This document shows positions 8,145 through 16,883 of a stretch of DNA of 64,000 nt, piece after piece (position 1 is the stretch's first letter; each line of letters starts with the position of its first letter). The notes beneath the pieces were generated by a model. That model worked only from the letters and a program-made list of their open reading frames with translations. It was not told the origin of the DNA and did not search any database. Source of the DNA: Janthinobacterium sp. 61 (lineage in GTDB: Bacteria > Pseudomonadota > Gammaproteobacteria > Burkholderiales > Burkholderiaceae_D); the NCBI RefSeq assembly GCF_002846335.1, contig NZ_PJMQ01000001.1, positions 1,736,001 to 1,800,000 of the forward strand, written 5' to 3'. Position numbers and translations under genes: made by a program.

Positions 8145-11036
8145 ATGGAGAATATTTTGCTTAAAAAAATAGTCTTAAAACAAAGTGTGATCGCAGTCGC
8201 CTTGACCTTATCTTCCTCGCAATTAGTCTACGCGCAGCTGGCACCACAGGAGCCGGCGCTGCAAAAAATTCTCATTACAGGTTCGAACCTGAAGCGCGCC
8301 GACAAGGAAGGCACTTCCCCTGTCGATGTGATTACCGCCAAGGATATCAAGGACAGCGGCGCATCGACCGTTGCCGAATTGATGAAACTGGTGCCATCCA
8401 TGGGCACCGACACCAATCAGGACCAGCTCGGCGGTTCCGGCTTTGCCAAGGGCGTCGCCACCGCCTCGCTGCGCGGACTGGGTTCAAGCTCCACCCTGAT
8501 CCTGCTGAACGGACGGCGCATGACGCCATCGGCCTACGCCGACCCGAACAACGGCAACTCCACCCTGTATGACTTGAACAGCATCCCGCTGTCCGCCCTG
8601 GACCGCGTCGAGATCCTGAAAGACGGCGCTTCGGCCGTCTACGGCTCGGATGCCATCGGCGGCGTCATCAACTTCATCACCAAATCGAATTATCGTGGCG
8701 GCCAGATCGCTGGCAATGCTGGCACCAACGACGATGACCGGTTCCGCCGCAAGAATGTGAGTGGTTTCTTCGGCACGGGCGACTTGGACACCGACGGCTA
8801 CAATATCTTCGCCGCCGTCGACTTTTCCGAGCGCGACCGCGTGGCACGCCGCGATGCAAAGGACATCGCTTATTCAACCTACCAGGACTTGAACGGCCGC
8901 TTCCGCTCCAACTACTCGAGTTCCATCTCGAAATACGCAACGGTCTACCGCGAATCGTCGCCAGGCTCGCGCAACTTCGGCGTGACGCAAGCGAACGCGC
9001 CACAGCGCGTGACGTTCAATCTGGGCTGCGACCCGTCGGAACGCATTACGGGGGGCACCAAGGATGGCTTGCTGCCAACGAGCATCCTCATTGGCCGCAC
9101 TTTCTGCAACTATGATGCAGATAAATTCCTGGAAAGCCAGGGCGACGGCCGCGATGCCAGCGTGTTGAGCCGCGGAACCCTGAAGATCAGCAACGCCGTC
9201 ACCGGCTACGCCGAAGCGGCCTACACCCGCTCCGTGCGCTCGTACACGCTAGCACCGATCACCCTGGGCACGACCTCCGTCACCAACTACATGGCGACGG
9301 GTTTGGCCGATCCATTCCAGGCCATCCTGCCGATTGGTCATCCGGACAACCCGCTGACGAATGCCCGCGCCTCGGTCGCCTACCGCTTTGAAAACCTGCG
9401 CGGCGGCTCGGAGACGACCAACCAGAACACGCGCCTGCTGACTGGCCTGCAAGGCGATCACTTCGGCTGGAGCTGGGACACCGGCCTGCTGTGGAACCGC
9501 TCCAAGCGCGATGAAACAACATATGGCCGCCTGTACCTGCCAACCTTGCGCAAGCTCAATACCGGTACCTCGCTGGCACAGCTGGCTGCCGATCCGACCA
9601 TCGGCTACGACCCGCAAAGCGTAGGCATAGCGGAAATCTTCCAACTCGACGGCAAGGCCAGCACGGAATTTGGCAAGCTGGGTGGCGGGGCCATGGGCCT
9701 GGCAGTCGGTTTCGAACTGCGCCGTGAAAAAATCCGTATCGATCCGGACGCAGCAGTCGCCGCCGGCCAGATCTACGGACAGTCCAATACCATTATCGAC
9801 GGCCAGCGCGACGTCAAGTCGGCCTTCGTCGAACTGCGCACGCCATTCACCAAGAGCTTCGAGATGGACTTTGCCGGCCGCGTAGACAAATATCCTGGCA
9901 TCAAAACCAACTTTGTGCCGAAAGTGGGCGCCAAGTGGACCGCCACGGATACGCTGGCCTTCCGCGGCACGTATGCCGAAGGTTTCCGCGCCCCGGCACT
10001 GTCGCAAGTGACGCCAGGCGGTGCACAATTCTTCCTGTCCGGCGTGTGGGATCCGAAACGCTGCCAGGAAGATGAAAGCACCCCGCGTCCGGGTGGCGTG
10101 ACGGCCGACTGCAGCAAATCGATCTCTGGCGTCGGCGGTGCCAATCCGGACCTGAAGCCGGAAACGTCGAAGAGCTACTCGCTGGGCCTGATCTACTCGC
10201 CGACCTCCAACATCGACTTTGTCGTTGACGTGTACCGCGTACGCAAGGAAAAAGAAGTGGCGCTGGGTACGGCTAGCGAAGCGCTGAAAAACGAAGACCG
10301 CGCGCCGGAAAACGTCCTGCGCGATCCGAATCCAGCCAACTTCATCACCGATGCGAACGGCAATCCGATTCCCGGCACGGGCACCTTGTTGTCGGTCAAG
10401 ACTCCTTGGTCCAACCAAGGTTCGACCGAACTGCGTGGCGTGGACTTTGAAACGCGTCTGCGCAACAAGCTCGGTGAATGGGGTTCGCTCAGCACCGCCT
10501 TGCGCGGCACCTACGTCTACAGCTACAAGCTGGAGCAGCACGAAGGCGACACGGTCAGCAATGTGACCGGTACCCGTCCAGGTCTTTACGACTGGCAACT
10601 GTCCACCGGCACCGACATGCCGAAGGTCAAGGCTTCGCTGACCACCAACTGGACGCGTGGCGACCATAGCGTTAACGCCTCGCTGAACTTTGTTGGCAGC
10701 GTATCGCTCAAGCGTAACCGCGACGGCGCCGAGATCTACGACCAGCCTTTCTGCTACTACGGCACGAAGAAGCCAACCGATGCGGCGCCGGATCGCAATA
10801 CCACGATCCCTGGCTATGAAGCGGCCTTCCCTGACTGCAAAGTCGCCAGCTGGACCACCGTGGGTCTGGGCTATACGTACACCGGCTTCAAGAACCTGAG
10901 CCTGGGCATCAACATCCAGAACTTGTTCGACAAAGCCGCACCGTACGATCCAGCGTACCCACTTGAGGGCTACAACGAAGGCTTGCATAACGCCTACGGC
11001 CGTTACTTCACCTTCAATGCGCGCTACACGTTTTAA
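8145..11036 (+). CDS. TonB-dependent outer-membrane receptor
   Basis: 963 aa. Signal peptide to about VYAQ (residue 31), TonB box LQKILITGSNLKR, plug domain (DVITAKDIKDSGASTVAELM; GSDAIGGVINFIT) and a long beta-barrel ending in ...YFTFNARYTF with terminal Phe. The GSN(L/I)KR plug opening is typical of the large receptors used by Xanthomonas-like and Massilia-like bacteria for carbohydrates or peptides; the substrate cannot be told. Start choice: ATG 8145 has no clear ribosome site, while TTG 8157 has GGAG 6 bp upstream and would remove four residues. It is monocistronic, with a UUCG terminator. The nearby secreted peptidases could feed it peptides, but that is speculation. Confidence 0.9.
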   Translation: MENILLKKIVLKQSVIAVALTLSSSQLVYAQLAPQEPALQKILITGSNLKRADKEGTSPVDVITAKDIKDSGASTVAELMKLVPSMGTDTNQDQLGGSGFAKGVATASLRGLGSSSTLILLNGRRMTPSAYADPNNGNSTLYDLNSIPLSALDRVEILKDGASAVYGSDAIGGVINFITKSNYRGGQIAGNAGTNDDDRFRRKNVSGFFGTGDLDTDGYNIFAAVDFSERDRVARRDAKDIAYSTYQDLNGRFRSNYSSSISKYATVYRESSPGSRNFGVTQANAPQRVTFNLGCDPSERITGGTKDGLLPTSILIGRTFCNYDADKFLESQGDGRDASVLSRGTLKISNAVTGYAEAAYTRSVRSYTLAPITLGTTSVTNYMATGLADPFQAILPIGHPDNPLTNARASVAYRFENLRGGSETTNQNTRLLTGLQGDHFGWSWDTGLLWNRSKRDETTYGRLYLPTLRKLNTGTSLAQLAADPTIGYDPQSVGIAEIFQLDGKASTEFGKLGGGAMGLAVGFELRREKIRIDPDAAVAAGQIYGQSNTIIDGQRDVKSAFVELRTPFTKSFEMDFAGRVDKYPGIKTNFVPKVGAKWTATDTLAFRGTYAEGFRAPALSQVTPGGAQFFLSGVWDPKRCQEDESTPRPGGVTADCSKSISGVGGANPDLKPETSKSYSLGLIYSPTSNIDFVVDVYRVRKEKEVALGTASEALKNEDRAPENVLRDPNPANFITDANGNPIPGTGTLLSVKTPWSNQGSTELRGVDFETRLRNKLGEWGSLSTALRGTYVYSYKLEQHEGDTVSNVTGTRPGLYDWQLSTGTDMPKVKASLTTNWTRGDHSVNASLNFVGSVSLKRNRDGAEIYDQPFCYYGTKKPTDAAPDRNTTIPGYEAAFPDCKVASWTTVGLGYTYTGFKNLSLGINIQNLFDKAAPYDPAYPLEGYNEGLHNAYGRYFTFNARYTF

Positions 11037-11058
11037 TTAACAGCACGCAAGAGACCAA

Positions 11059-11084
11059 CGCCTCCTTCGGGAGGCGTTTTTTTT
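11059..11084 (+). terminator. Rho-independent terminator with TTCG tetraloop
   Basis: CGCCTCC-TTCG-GGAGGCG followed by eight T residues, 22 bp after the receptor stop codon. Confidence 0.95.
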
Positions 11085-11090
11085 GCCACT

Positions 11091-11338
11091 ACTCGAATGG
11101 ATTGGCCACCGTCGTCATCTCGGGCGGCGGCAGCTGGTCGGTCAGCACCTGCTTTTCCAGCTGCGCCAGCACGTCGCCCAGCAGTTTTTTACAGCTGCCT
11201 GACCGTGGCAAGAACCGGTTTGTCCAGGGTCTGGTCGATGTCGCCGCTGATGCCGTCGACACGGTTTTCGATGCTCAGGCCGCCGATGTCGCGCACATCG
11301 CAGCATGGGCATACAGGACGAATTTCTTTGCTCAATGG
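11091..11338 (-). pseudogene. Frameshifted copy of the 84-aa gene at 13983-14237
   Basis: The intact paralogue reads MCAKKFVPYANESDVLDIGG. Here the same DNA carries a deletion at the start region (ATTGAGCAAAG against ATGTGCGCAAAG) that removes the ATG and shifts the frame. Further indels follow, including one next to a TTTTTT run at 11185-11190 that creates a stop. The terminal TGA is also lost (TACTCG in place of CACTCG). It cannot make the protein. Confidence 0.8.
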
Positions 11339-11356
11339 GATTTCCTCTCAAGGGGA

Positions 11357-11430
11357 TTATTTCGTGGGCTTGCCATGAATCTTGGGCAAACTCGGCATGT
11401 GCTGCTTTTTCTGCCGCGCCAGTGGCGGTA
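11357..11430 (-). pseudogene. Orphan C-terminal tail of a DNA/RNA endonuclease gene
   Basis: The complement translates to LPPLARQKKQHMPSLPKI and on to a TAA. This matches the C-terminus LPSLTRQQKLRMLSLPKI of the intact nuclease at 14258-15043. The similarity ends near 11430, so only about 25 codons of the nuclease gene remain. No start or catalytic region is present. Confidence 0.75.
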
Positions 11431-11624
11431 GCTGATGAAAACCGTCTTCGTCACGCCAGCGGCGCAGGCCGTTGCCAGGTAAGGTCGGTCTGGTATTCAG
11501 CACGGCCAAACGCGCCTTCAAGCGGCAAATCCTGGCCTTGGTCGCAAAGTGTCATCTTGGCAATCTGCTTATCCCCATAATGTTTTTCGATTCTTCCCGA
11601 GTAAAAACCATGACAAGGATATCC

Positions 11625-13967
11625 ATGCATCTGCTCCATCCCCAGCTTTACGCCAGTTGCATCCTCGCCGTTGCCGCGCTGCCTGGTGCCCTGTACGCCC
11701 AAACCCCGGCCCTTGCGGGGCATTGGCAATTCCGGACGGCGACGGGCACGACAACGACGAATGGCGGCGAAGTCGACCTGATCGACACGGGCATACTCGA
11801 CATCACCGAAGACCAGGGTAGCTTGCGCGCGACGATATCCTGGCTCGACGAGCGTGGCCAGCTTACCTCGCCGCGCACGGTCAATGGCACGCCCGGCCCC
11901 GCCGGCACCGTCTTCAGGCATGGTGGCAAGCGGATCAGCACGGGGAGAGACGGCAAGGAGGTGAGCACCGAGGTGACGATCCGCTGGACCTTGCAGGCCA
12001 AAGGCATGGTGCTGAGCGGCGAACGCCTGGTCGAAACCGATGAGAACGAACCCAAGCCTGTGACGGGAACGCGGCTCACGGAGAGCTATGTGCCGCCGGC
12101 GCTGCCGGCCGCACTGCCGGGAACTGCGGCAAGCGCCACCGCGCGCGGCCCTTCCACGCCGGCCGAACGCGCGCGCGTGGTGGAGATGGCAAAAGCGGCG
12201 CAGGACGATCCGCAGGCGCTGCAGCAGCGCGATGGCGCCTGGCTCAGCGCATGGATCGATGCCATTCCCGACCTCACGTTTGGCGCCAGCATGCCCGATG
12301 ACTGGCTCAGCACCGCCCCCACGCCGGCCACGCGCGAGGCGCTGCGCTTCCAGTACCTGGCCAGCGTGATGGCCTTCCAGATCGAACACCCGGAACAGGC
12401 CCGGCAGAAAGGGGAATGCGACCTGGCGGGCATGCGGGGCGTGCTGCGCGCCTACGACACACTGCAGCGCCAGGATAGCCGCTACCGTTCCGCAAAGCTG
12501 GACGCGGCGCTGGCGGCGCGTCAGCAAGGCAGGCTGCCCGCCTTCCTGGCTACGCTGTCCGGCAGGAATGCCAGCATCAAGGCCACGCCATCACCCTCTG
12601 GCGACGCCACGGCGCGCCGGATTGTGGCGCTGGGCACCAGCGACCCGCGCGCCATGGACTGGCTCGACATCCTGAGCAACCGCTTCGGCGGCCGCATGGC
12701 TGGCAGCGATGCCTACACGCATGCGGCGCAATGGGCACACAGGCAACTGCGGCAATGGGGCGTGCAGGCCGAATTGGAAGAAGCCGGCGACATGCCCGTC
12801 GGCTTCAACCGCGGCCCCTGGACGGGCAAGATGCTGGCGCCCCAGGAACAGCCCTTGCGCATGGCGACGCCCGCCTACTCGGCCGGCACGCGTGGCGTGC
12901 AGCAGGGCCTGGCCACTCTGGGACCGGCCACCCTGGAAGAGGCGCAGGAGCGCGCCGCGCAATTCAAGGGGAAATGGGTACTGATTGGCGGCGAAAGCGG
13001 CGGTGGCGGGCGCGACGGCAAGACGATCCACAAGCCCAGGGCCATCACCCGGGTGTTGATGGAGGCGGGCGCCCTCGGCACCATACAGGCTGGCGAAGAA
13101 CCACTGTATGCCGCCAGCGCGGCGCCTGCCACCTGGGCGACCCTGCCCACCCTGCCCGACATCAAGCTGGCCGCGCCACAATACGCAGACATCCGCCAGC
13201 GCCTGGCGCGCGGTATGGCGGTCACCCTGGAGTTTGATATCCGCAACTGGTTCTATCCGGGGCCGGTGACGTATCACAATGTGGTCGCCCACATTCCGGG
13301 CACGGAAAAACCGGAGGAAATCGTGCTGATCGGCGCCCACCTCGACAGCTATGATGGCGGCACGGGCGCGGCCGACAATGGCGGCGGCGTGGCCACCATG
13401 CTGGAAGCGATGCGCCTGCTAGCCAAGTCCAATGCCAGGCCGCGCCGCACCATCATGCTGGTGGCCTTTGGGGCGGAAGAAATCGGCCGCAAGGGTTCGT
13501 TCGCGTTCGCCGAACGGCATGCGAGTGAATTGAAAAATATCGTCATGATGCTCAACCGCGATGGCCGCCCTGGCGCCATCGACGGCATCGCGATTCCCTC
13601 GGCCTGGAAACCCGTGTTTGGCCGGGTCGAACAGGCCCTGCAAGACGTCCATCCCCTGTTCGGCTTCGCCACGAGCGTCAATGACGTGCCGCGCGACGCC
13701 AGCAAGGCGATGAACGCGCGGGCAGGCAGCGATGACGCCGTCTTCAGCCTGCATGGCGTGCCGACGCCGAAATTTACCGTGCTCGGCGATTTCGACTATG
13801 CGCGCGTGCATCACACGGTGCTCGACACCTATGAGAGCGTGCTGCCTTTCAGCTCGGCGCAGCAATACTCCGCCATCGCCATTGCCCTGACCGCCTATGA
13901 GGTCGCGAATGCCCCGGAAGAGATCAGCCGGAAGGGCTACTATCGTGCCGCCAGTCCGGAAAAATAG
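11625..13967 (+). CDS. Secreted M28-family zinc aminopeptidase
   Basis: 780 aa from ATG 11625 (AAGGAT just upstream; an ATG at 11610 is the alternative). The signal peptide ends at ALYA-Q. The N-terminal ~330 residues are family-unassigned, followed by a PA-like insert and the M28 metallopeptidase domain. The co-catalytic zinc motifs are intact: H572-LDSY, AAD584-NGGG, EE near 619, and a late VHHT histidine. It probably removes N-terminal residues from peptides outside the cytoplasm. The gene sits between the two direct-repeat copies described above, which suggests insertion or duplication in this lineage. Confidence 0.88.
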   Translation: MHLLHPQLYASCILAVAALPGALYAQTPALAGHWQFRTATGTTTTNGGEVDLIDTGILDITEDQGSLRATISWLDERGQLTSPRTVNGTPGPAGTVFRHGGKRISTGRDGKEVSTEVTIRWTLQAKGMVLSGERLVETDENEPKPVTGTRLTESYVPPALPAALPGTAASATARGPSTPAERARVVEMAKAAQDDPQALQQRDGAWLSAWIDAIPDLTFGASMPDDWLSTAPTPATREALRFQYLASVMAFQIEHPEQARQKGECDLAGMRGVLRAYDTLQRQDSRYRSAKLDAALAARQQGRLPAFLATLSGRNASIKATPSPSGDATARRIVALGTSDPRAMDWLDILSNRFGGRMAGSDAYTHAAQWAHRQLRQWGVQAELEEAGDMPVGFNRGPWTGKMLAPQEQPLRMATPAYSAGTRGVQQGLATLGPATLEEAQERAAQFKGKWVLIGGESGGGGRDGKTIHKPRAITRVLMEAGALGTIQAGEEPLYAASAAPATWATLPTLPDIKLAAPQYADIRQRLARGMAVTLEFDIRNWFYPGPVTYHNVVAHIPGTEKPEEIVLIGAHLDSYDGGTGAADNGGGVATMLEAMRLLAKSNARPRRTIMLVAFGAEEIGRKGSFAFAERHASELKNIVMMLNRDGRPGAIDGIAIPSAWKPVFGRVEQALQDVHPLFGFATSVNDVPRDASKAMNARAGSDDAVFSLHGVPTPKFTVLGDFDYARVHHTVLDTYESVLPFSSAQQYSAIAIALTAYEVANAPEEISRKGYYRAASPEK

Positions 13968-13982
13968 GTGCCGGCCCCAACG

Positions 13983-14237
13983 TCACTCGAAGGGATTGGC
14001 CACCGACGTCACCTCGGGCGGCGGCAGCTGGTCGGGCAGCGCCTGCTTTTCCAGCTGCGCCACCACGTCGCCCAGCAGTTTTTGCAACTGCCTGGCCAGG
14101 GCCAGGCCAGGCTTGTCCAGGGTCAGGTCGATGTCGCCGCTGATGCTGATGCGGTCAACACGGTTTTCGATGGTCAGGCCGCCGATGTCGAGCACATCGC
14201 TTTCATTGGCATACGGGACGAATTTCTTTGCGCACAT
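13983..14237 (-). CDS. Small conserved-looking protein of unknown function (84 aa)
   Basis: 84 aa from ATG 14237, with GAGAGGA 6 bp upstream. It has an acidic N-terminal half (VLDIGGLTIENRVDRISISG), a helical middle (ARQLQKLLGDVVAQLEKQ) and a proline-rich end. No signal peptide or membrane segment. It follows the nuclease gene by 20 bp on the same strand, so it is in the same transcript. An immunity or inhibitor role toward the nuclease is conceivable, but the nuclease is exported and nothing in the sequence proves it. A frameshifted copy exists at 11091-11338. Confidence 0.75.
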   Translation of the reverse strand: MCAKKFVPYANESDVLDIGGLTIENRVDRISISGDIDLTLDKPGLALARQLQKLLGDVVAQLEKQALPDQLPPPEVTSVANPFE

Positions 14238-14333
14238 GGGATTTCCTCTCAAGGGGATTATTTCTTGGACTTGCTATTAATCTTGGGCAAACTCAGCATG
14301 CGCAGCTTTTGCTGCCGCGTCAGCGACGGTAGC
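13984..14333 (-). repeat. Intact copy of the segment duplicated at 11091-11430
   Basis: It contains the 84-aa gene and the 3' end of the nuclease gene, both open. Together with the decayed copy it brackets the M28 peptidase gene at 11625-13967. Confidence 0.85.
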
Positions 14334-15043
14334 AGATCGATGCCTATCCTGTCTTCCAGTTGCGCAATGCTCAGCACCTCATACGCCTTGGTATCGACGT
14401 TTTCAATGAAGTAGGCGGCGCCGACGCGCTGGCGCGGGCTGTACACGGCCTTGTACAGATGGCTGGGCACGATGACTCTTCCCACCTTGCGCAAGTTCCC
14501 GCCAATAAAGGCCGGTCCCGTGATGACGTACAAATCGCCCTCCTTCTTCGCCATCTTGCGCACGGCGCCTTCGATGCCGGCCCACACGTAGCGGTTGTTG
14601 CGCGCGTCCTGCGGCACCATGTTGGCCAGGGTAAAGCTGTCGCGCTGGCTTTGGCGGTCCGGCATGTCGCCGTTCGGTGCCATATGGCCGCGGTCGAAGC
14701 CGCTGCGCGCATAATCGGCCAGTTCGGCGCGCTGGGCGGCGGGCAGCTTGCGTTCGGCATGGAAGGAATTTTCGCGCGACAAGTCCTGTGCCGCTTCCAG
14801 GTTGTTCACTGTCAAGTGTTCAGCCGACCACAGGGGCGTGCGCGTAATCCCCGAATGCATCACGCCAAACACGTTGTAGCACAGTTCCTTTGTCGCCACG
14901 TCCAGCTTGGGGTTGGTAATTTCCGGCTTGCGGCCATCGACATAATGGGCAGGACAGGCATCGGCATGCGCCAGGTTCGCGGCAAAGGCGGAAGCCAGCA
15001 AGCCACACGCCAGGGTCAGCCTGGCGATCGATCGTTGAATCAT
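14258..15043 (-). CDS. Secreted DNA/RNA non-specific endonuclease (NucA/Serratia type)
   Basis: 261 aa. A signal peptide covers about residues 1-27 (ANLAHA-DA). The beta-beta-alpha-metal active site DRGHMAPNGD is intact, with the catalytic His in DRGH and the Asn-rich metal site near NNRYVWAG. This Mg-dependent nuclease class degrades DNA and RNA outside the cytoplasm, for nutrient salvage or competition. The start ATG is preceded by AGGGAAAT. It is followed after 20 bp by the 84-aa gene. Only its last 25 codons were duplicated at 11357-11430. Confidence 0.9.
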   Translation of the reverse strand: MIQRSIARLTLACGLLASAFAANLAHADACPAHYVDGRKPEITNPKLDVATKELCYNVFGVMHSGITRTPLWSAEHLTVNNLEAAQDLSRENSFHAERKLPAAQRAELADYARSGFDRGHMAPNGDMPDRQSQRDSFTLANMVPQDARNNRYVWAGIEGAVRKMAKKEGDLYVITGPAFIGGNLRKVGRVIVPSHLYKAVYSPRQRVGAAYFIENVDTKAYEVLSIAQLEDRIGIDLLPSLTRQQKLRMLSLPKINSKSKK

Positions 15044-15282
15044 ATTTCCCTAATTGAAATCTTTGCAGGACAGCATTCTAGCGGACGGCGGTCCTCGCCA
15101 CAAACCTGCACAAGGCAGGCGTGCGCGTGTACAGGCAGCGGTGAACGCAGGTGCAGGCGGGCGTGCATGCGGCCCTGCGCAGAGGTGGCGCAAATAAAGG
15201 CCAACAGGCTGCGCACAGCCATTCATATCTGCTAAGATTGCCTTGATTTGTTCGCATCGACCATTCAATATTTGGAGAGCAT

Positions 15283-15810
15283 ATGATCAAAAAAACCCTG
15301 CTGCTGATCGTTGTCGTCGTCGCCGCCATCCTCGGCTATGCCACCACCAAGCCCGATACCTTTAGTGTCCAGCGCGAAATCACCATCAAGGCCCCGCCCG
15401 AGAAAATTGCTGGCCTGATCACAGACTTCCATTACTGGGCCGCCTGGTCGCCGTGGGAAAAGCTCGATCCCGCCATGCGCCGTACCTTTACTGGCCCGGC
15501 CAGTGGCCTGGGCGCGCAATATGCGTGGCAAGGCAACGACAAGGTGGGTGCCGGCCGCATGGAAATCACGGAAGCGGCCCAGCCCGAGCGCACCGTCATC
15601 AAGCTGGACTTCCTGAAACCGTTCGAAAGCCATAACACCACCACCTTCAGCATGACACCCGGGGGTGACGGCACCAAGGTGAACTGGACCATGACAGGCC
15701 CCAGCCCTTACGTCAGCAAGGTCATGACGGTCTTCGTCAGCATGGATAAGATGATCGGCAAGGATTTTGAAAAAGGTTTGACCAACCTGAAGGCGGCTGC
15801 GGAACAATAA
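15283..15810 (+). CDS. SRPBCC-family protein with N-terminal membrane anchor
   Basis: 175 aa. A hydrophobic N-terminus (about residues 4-22, LLLIVVVVAAILGY) is followed by a START/polyketide-cyclase-like fold (FSVQREITIKAPPEKI; FHYWAAWSPWEKL; VNWTMTG). Such proteins bind small hydrophobic ligands; the ligand is unknown here. The ATG has GGAGAG upstream. It is monocistronic with a good terminator. Confidence 0.8.
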   Translation: MIKKTLLLIVVVVAAILGYATTKPDTFSVQREITIKAPPEKIAGLITDFHYWAAWSPWEKLDPAMRRTFTGPASGLGAQYAWQGNDKVGAGRMEITEAAQPERTVIKLDFLKPFESHNTTTFSMTPGGDGTKVNWTMTGPSPYVSKVMTVFVSMDKMIGKDFEKGLTNLKAAAEQ

Positions 15811-15833
15811 GTTCAACCCTTAACCGCCGCCGA

Positions 15834-15861
15834 CAGGGCCACATGGCCCTGTTTTATTTTT
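15834..15861 (+). terminator. Rho-independent terminator of the SRPBCC gene
   Basis: CAGGGCC-ACAT-GGCCCTG followed by TTTTATTTTT. It lies between the SRPBCC gene and the convergent phc operon. Confidence 0.9.
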
Positions 15862-15869
15862 GCGCCCCG

Positions 15870-16883
15870 TCAGAACTGCTCGATCCAGGCCGCCAGGTGG
15901 TCCGGCGTGAGCGCCGGTTCAGCCTGCACCACCTTGCCCTGCAAGCCCAGTTCCGTCTTGCTCAGTTGCAGGGACCAGCCGCGCCGCGCCAGCCACAGCA
16001 AGCTGGCCAGCCAGAATGCGTGGATGGACGAGACGGGCGTGGTGGTGGGCGTTTCCAGGAATTCCGTCAGCAGACGTCCGTCGAGGAACAGCGCCGTACC
16101 GCCCTGGTTTTGCAGCGCCGCACCAAACGCGGGCAACAGCATGTCGATCGCTTGCTCCACGCCGCGCCCCGGATGCTCGCGCTCGAGCGCGTCGAGCTGC
16201 TGGCGCACGGCGGCGGCAAAGGCGGTGCCGCGGAAGGCTTCCGAACTGACCAGGTCGGCATAATCCATGAGCAGCCAGTCCGGCTCGGGCGGCGTAACGC
16301 CGGCCGTCAGGGCTGCCGACAAATACGCTTCCACGGGCAGCTGCTGTTCCGGACCGGCCAGGCTGGCGCACAAGGCGTACAGGGTGCCGATGCGGTTGGC
16401 CACGGCTTGCCGCTGGCGCACCATCAGCTTTTCGCGCAGCAACTGCGCGTGTTCATTGCGCAGCCGCGCCAGCTCCAGCGCCTGCTTCAATTCCATGCGC
16501 AGTGCCGCGATATCCCACGGCTTCTGGATGTAGCGGTGGATCTGGCCCTGGTTGACGGCTTCCACCGTGTGCTCCAGCTCGGAATACGCGGTGGTCAAAA
16601 TGCGCACGATATGCGGATGGCGGTCCCAGGCGTACGACAGCAGCTCGTTGCCGTAGGCGCCGGGCATGCGCTGATCCGACACCAGCACGGCGATGCGGTC
16701 GGCCTGCTCGTCGAGAATGCGCTTGCCCTCCTCGACCGAGGTGGCCGTCAGCACGTGGGCCAGCGGCGCGATGGCGCGCTGGAAGTATTTGAGGGCGTTG
16801 GCCTCGTCATCGACATAGAGTATCGTCGGCAAGCCTTGCGTCGGCTCACGCTGAGCCGGCAAACGCAGATTGGCGTCAATCAT
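15870..16883 (-). CDS. phcQ: PhcQ-like response regulator
   Basis: 337 aa. An N-terminal receiver domain (ILYVDDEANALKYFQRA; phospho-Asp in VLVSDQRMPG; Lys in IQKPW) is followed by a helical linker and a ~180-residue C-terminal domain without a DNA-binding motif. It is the last gene of a four-gene set in the phcB-phcS-phcR-phcQ order known from Ralstonia solanacearum, where these proteins relay the 3-hydroxy fatty-acid methyl ester signal to the LysR regulator PhcA. It overlaps phcR by 8 bp. The name rests on order and domain content. Confidence 0.8.
   Translation of the reverse strand: MIDANLRLPAQREPTQGLPTILYVDDEANALKYFQRAIAPLAHVLTATSVEEGKRILDEQADRIAVLVSDQRMPGAYGNELLSYAWDRHPHIVRILTTAYSELEHTVEAVNQGQIHRYIQKPWDIAALRMELKQALELARLRNEHAQLLREKLMVRQRQAVANRIGTLYALCASLAGPEQQLPVEAYLSAALTAGVTPPEPDWLLMDYADLVSSEAFRGTAFAAAVRQQLDALEREHPGRGVEQAIDMLLPAFGAALQNQGGTALFLDGRLLTEFLETPTTTPVSSIHAFWLASLLWLARRGWSLQLSKTELGLQGKVVQAEPALTPDHLAAWIEQF

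Larger units (their letters stand above)
11091..11430 (-). repeat. Decayed copy of the segment at 13984-14333
   Basis: These 340 bp align along their whole length with 13984-14333 in the same orientation, with scattered substitutions and small indels. Shared blocks include CTCGGGCGGCGGCAGCTGGT and TCAAGGGGATTATTTC. The segment covers a small gene and the last ~25 codons of a nuclease gene. The two copies flank the M28 peptidase gene as direct repeats. Confidence 0.85.

Noticed and set aside
7972..8172. 66-codon open frame in the AT-rich leader
   Set aside because: No ribosome site, no family features, and it overlaps the start of the receptor gene in another frame.
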